This document shows positions 62,308 to 64,000 of a stretch of 64,000 nt of DNA, in pieces. Below the pieces are notes generated by a model. It was given only the letters and a program-made list of their open reading frames with translations, made no database searches and was not told the origin of the DNA. Within the stretch, counting starts at the first letter, position 1, and the number at the start of each line of letters is the position of its first letter. Origin of the DNA: Pedobacter alluvionis (GTDB lineage Bacteria; Bacteroidota; Bacteroidia; Sphingobacteriales; Sphingobacteriaceae); the NCBI RefSeq assembly GCF_003664035.1, contig NZ_RCCK01000012.1, forward strand, positions 124,001-188,000. The letters run 5' to 3'. The translations under genes and the position numbers were made by a program.

Positions 62308-62673
62308 TTAACAAGGAGTCGCTGCCCCCATAATAATCCCATTGATGACAAAATAAGAATTGCCTGTTGTAATATTTGTTATTATTCCATTAGGCCATGG
62401 AGTTGTTAAATGCGAATTCGTGTATATAGGTGTACCCGTTTTAATTTTGTGTTCTGCACTAGCTACAAAAACAGATACAACCTCTGCACAATGGTAATCA
62501 CCATAATTACTCCCAGCCATTGCAGTAATGAGAATGCCTGGTCCGGGCGGACGTACTGCTTTTTTAATTGTGCCAACTTTGAGAAGTGTTTTAGGTTTAT
62601 TCATTGTAAAACCAAAAGTTACGCTCACGATAAGAATCGCGAGACCCGCAAAAATTAATTGTTTTGTTTTCAT
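62308..62673 (-). CDS. small exported protein of unknown function
   Basis: A 121-residue protein with a signal peptide (MKTKQLIFAGLAILIVSVTF) and a mature part rich in Gly, Thr and Asn with two Cys (YHCAEVVSVF and the terminal ATPC), which could form a disulfide. The 12-residue frame upstream of ATG 62673 is ignored because it would disturb the signal peptide. No family recognised. Alone, convergent with pnp. Confidence 0.72.
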   Translation of the reverse strand: MKTKQLIFAGLAILIVSVTFGFTMNKPKTLLKVGTIKKAVRPPGPGILITAMAGSNYGDYHCAEVVSVFVASAEHKIKTGTPIYTNSHLTTPWPNGIITNITTGNSYFVINGIIMGAATPC

Positions 62674-62847
62674 AAGAATATTGTTTTTATTTATCACTAA
62701 AATAACCATTTTTTTTCAACAAAATTATTCCTGGAAAGCAGATCTAATCGTATTATTCAGTCTGATTGAAATGGTTTTTGTTGCAACCTAATTTGTTTAA
62801 AATGATTTTGTAACTTGCATACTTAGTAAAAACCAAAATACAAATCC

Positions 62848-62922
62848 TCATTGCAAGGCACAAAGCAATCTCTTTTGGCATCACAGTCGCATAGATTACT
62901 TCGTGCCTCGTAATGACGAAAC
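62848..62922. repeat. GTCATTG...-type hairpin repeat before rpe
   Basis: cattgcaaggcacaaagcaa, tctcttttgg, then agattacttcgtgcctcgta, atgacg. The half-sites cgaggcacgaagcaat and attgcaaggcacaaagcaat are complementary in opposite sense. It ends 10 nt before the rpe ATG, so it may form the 5' leader. Confidence 0.65.
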
Positions 62923-62931
62923 ATAATAAAT

Positions 62932-63600
62932 ATGAAACATATTATTGCCCCATCCATACTTTCTGCCGATTTTGGCAACTTACAGCGCGATATTGAAATG
63001 ATTAACCAAAGTGAGGCCGATTGGTTCCACGTTGATGTAATGGATGGTGTTTTCGTGCCAAATATTTCTTTTGGTTTCCCGATAATGGCTGCTGTAAAAA
63101 AACATGCTATCAAACCTTTGGATGTACATTTAATGATTGTTGAGCCGGATAAATTTATCGGTGAATTTGCGAAAGCAGGTGCTGACCGTATCACCGTACA
63201 TTACGAAGCCTGCACGCATTTGCATAGAACGATTCAATTAATAAAAGCTTCTGGTTGCAGGGCAGGTGTAGCGTTGAACCCGCATACTCCCGTAACCTTA
63301 TTACAGGATGTGATTGAAGATCTGGACCTGGTATTGATTATGTCGGTTAATCCAGGTTTTGGAGGACAAGCGTTCATTCACAATACCTATAAGAAAATTA
63401 AAGATTTAAAAGCCTTGATTCAAGGTGTAAACGAAAACTTGATTATAGAGGTTGATGGTGGTGTTGGCTTACAAAATATTGCTACATTAGTATCAGCAGG
63501 TGCCAATGCTTTTGTAGCCGGAAATGCAATTTTCGCGACGGATGACCCAACGGAAATGATTGCTAAGATGAAACAGTTAACCAGTAGTATAAGCATTTAA
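62932..63600 (+). CDS. rpe: ribulose-phosphate 3-epimerase
   Basis: Interconverts ribulose 5-phosphate and xylulose 5-phosphate in the pentose phosphate pathway. TIM barrel of 222 residues with IIAPSILSADFGNLQRDIEM, metal/catalytic WFHVDVMDGVFVPN, DVHLMIVEP, SVNPGFGGQAF and EVDGGVGLQN, all typical. ATG 62932 is the family start. A repeat of TATCTCGATAC/TATCTTGATAC words follows it. Confidence 0.97.
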   Translation: MKHIIAPSILSADFGNLQRDIEMINQSEADWFHVDVMDGVFVPNISFGFPIMAAVKKHAIKPLDVHLMIVEPDKFIGEFAKAGADRITVHYEACTHLHRTIQLIKASGCRAGVALNPHTPVTLLQDVIEDLDLVLIMSVNPGFGGQAFIHNTYKKIKDLKALIQGVNENLIIEVDGGVGLQNIATLVSAGANAFVAGNAIFATDDPTEMIAKMKQLTSSISI

Positions 63601-63649
63601 TTGTTTTTATTGCTAAATTGTTCTAATGATAAGGAGTATAGCGTTATAA

Positions 63650-63718
63650 TTGTCTTGATAATTAATGCCTTATCTCGATACTTTTATCTTGATACTTAAT
63701 ACTTTTATCTCGATACTA
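63650..63718. repeat. TATCTTGATAC word array after rpe
   Basis: Words ttatctcgatacttt, tatcttgatacttaatactt and ttatctcgatact recur with a spacing of about 11-22 nt. Same vocabulary as 10282-10329 and 54662-54753 but in one orientation. Confidence 0.65.
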
Positions 63719-63721
63719 AAA

Positions 63722-64000
63722 ATGCTCAAATTTCGGCTAATCCTTCTCCTTTTAATTGTCGGTTGTAGTTTTGCTGTAGCGCAGCCTTTAGTTAGGGTTT
63801 CCGGGATAGTTTATAGCGATGAAAAGTTACCGCTATCCCAAGTTACGGTTATCGTTCTCGGACAGGCGCAATCAACAGTTACTGATGAATTTGGTGTATA
63901 TACCATTTATTCAAAATCGAAAACATTTAGCATTAAATATTCTCTTTTAGGTTACCAGCCCCAAACCATCAAATTTAATGAACGTTCAGGTGCGCGGATT
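63722..64000 (+). CDS. exported protein with carboxypeptidase-regulatory-like N-terminal domain, 3' end cut by window
   Basis: The frame opens at ATG 63722 and runs to the window end. Signal peptide MLKFRLILLLLIVGCSFAVA with Gln-Pro after it, then a CarboxypepD_reg-like strand domain (VRVSGIVYSDEKLPLSQVTV, TVTDEFGVYTIYS, SIKYSLLGYQPQTIKF). This domain commonly starts TonB receptors and DUF5686/OMP proteins in Bacteroidota, so an outer-membrane protein is likely; the class is undecided from 93 residues. Confidence 0.85.
   Translation, partial: MLKFRLILLLLIVGCSFAVAQPLVRVSGIVYSDEKLPLSQVTVIVLGQAQSTVTDEFGVYTIYSKSKTFSIKYSLLGYQPQTIKFNERSGARI

Noticed and set aside
63001..63194. A minus-strand ORF overlapping the rpe 5' half.
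   Set aside because: It is antisense to a gene with full family conservation.

Overview
The window looks like chromosomal core DNA of an AT-rich Bacteroidota bacterium of the family Sphingobacteriaceae, most likely Pedobacter or a close relative. The evidence is gene content (futalosine menaquinone branch, TonB receptor, Reg_prop/Y_Y_Y sensor kinase, DUF3857 proteins, Bacteroidota-type LysS with a C-terminal extension), near absence of Shine-Dalgarno sites, and many promoters of the phylum type TTG-N17-20-TAnnTTTG (isc, guaB, trxB, rpsO, the MATE gene, the TonB leader). No rRNA, tRNA, CRISPR array, prophage or intact transposon was found.

Layout: 1-8.9 kb holds an M3 peptidase lipoprotein (5' end cut by the window), YdeI-like and stress-FMN proteins, lysS, an alkyltransferase-like protein and a fatty acyl-CoA ligase. 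9-14.1 kb holds a lipoprotein, the iscS-iscU-iscA operon, methylmalonyl-CoA epimerase and small or membrane unknowns. 14.4-20.5 kb is a plus-strand run: rpmE2, GlmU-like protein, tpiA, prmA, mpl, XRE regulator, EamA transporter. 20.5-27 kb holds a hairpin-rich tandem repeat, a GNAT-like protein, an acidic small protein, scpB and a sensor kinase/LytTR pair. 27-32.7 kb holds two exported ferritin-like proteins, mqnC and a paired M16 protease. 32.7-41.5 kb holds ppnP, two DUF3857 proteins, guaB and a TonB receptor preceded by an unannotated 21-residue peptide with three consecutive Cys codons. 41.5-48.7 kb mixes LOG, MaoC, acyl-CoA carboxylase and trxB genes with repeat-rich spacers and an IS110 relic. 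48.7-59 kb holds YceH, an OmpA/PD40 protein, queE, a Rieske protein, a PIN toxin-antitoxin pair, folD, lepA, a MATE pump and a thioesterase. 59-64 kb holds a frameshifted small gene, rpsO, pnp, rpe and the start of another exported protein.

Most genes are housekeeping. The unusual material is between the genes: (i) the poly-Cys leader upstream of the TonB receptor, whose Cys codons can pair with the segment just before the receptor start and so could form a cysteine-responsive translational switch; (ii) two 128-bp tandem units built of four small hairpins each; (iii) four 130-140-bp tandem units made of short degenerate words; (iv) a roughly 100-bp element at four loci; (v) several families of degenerate short-word repeats and long hairpins in spacers, some inside operons. 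Functions are assigned by motif recognition without database searches.
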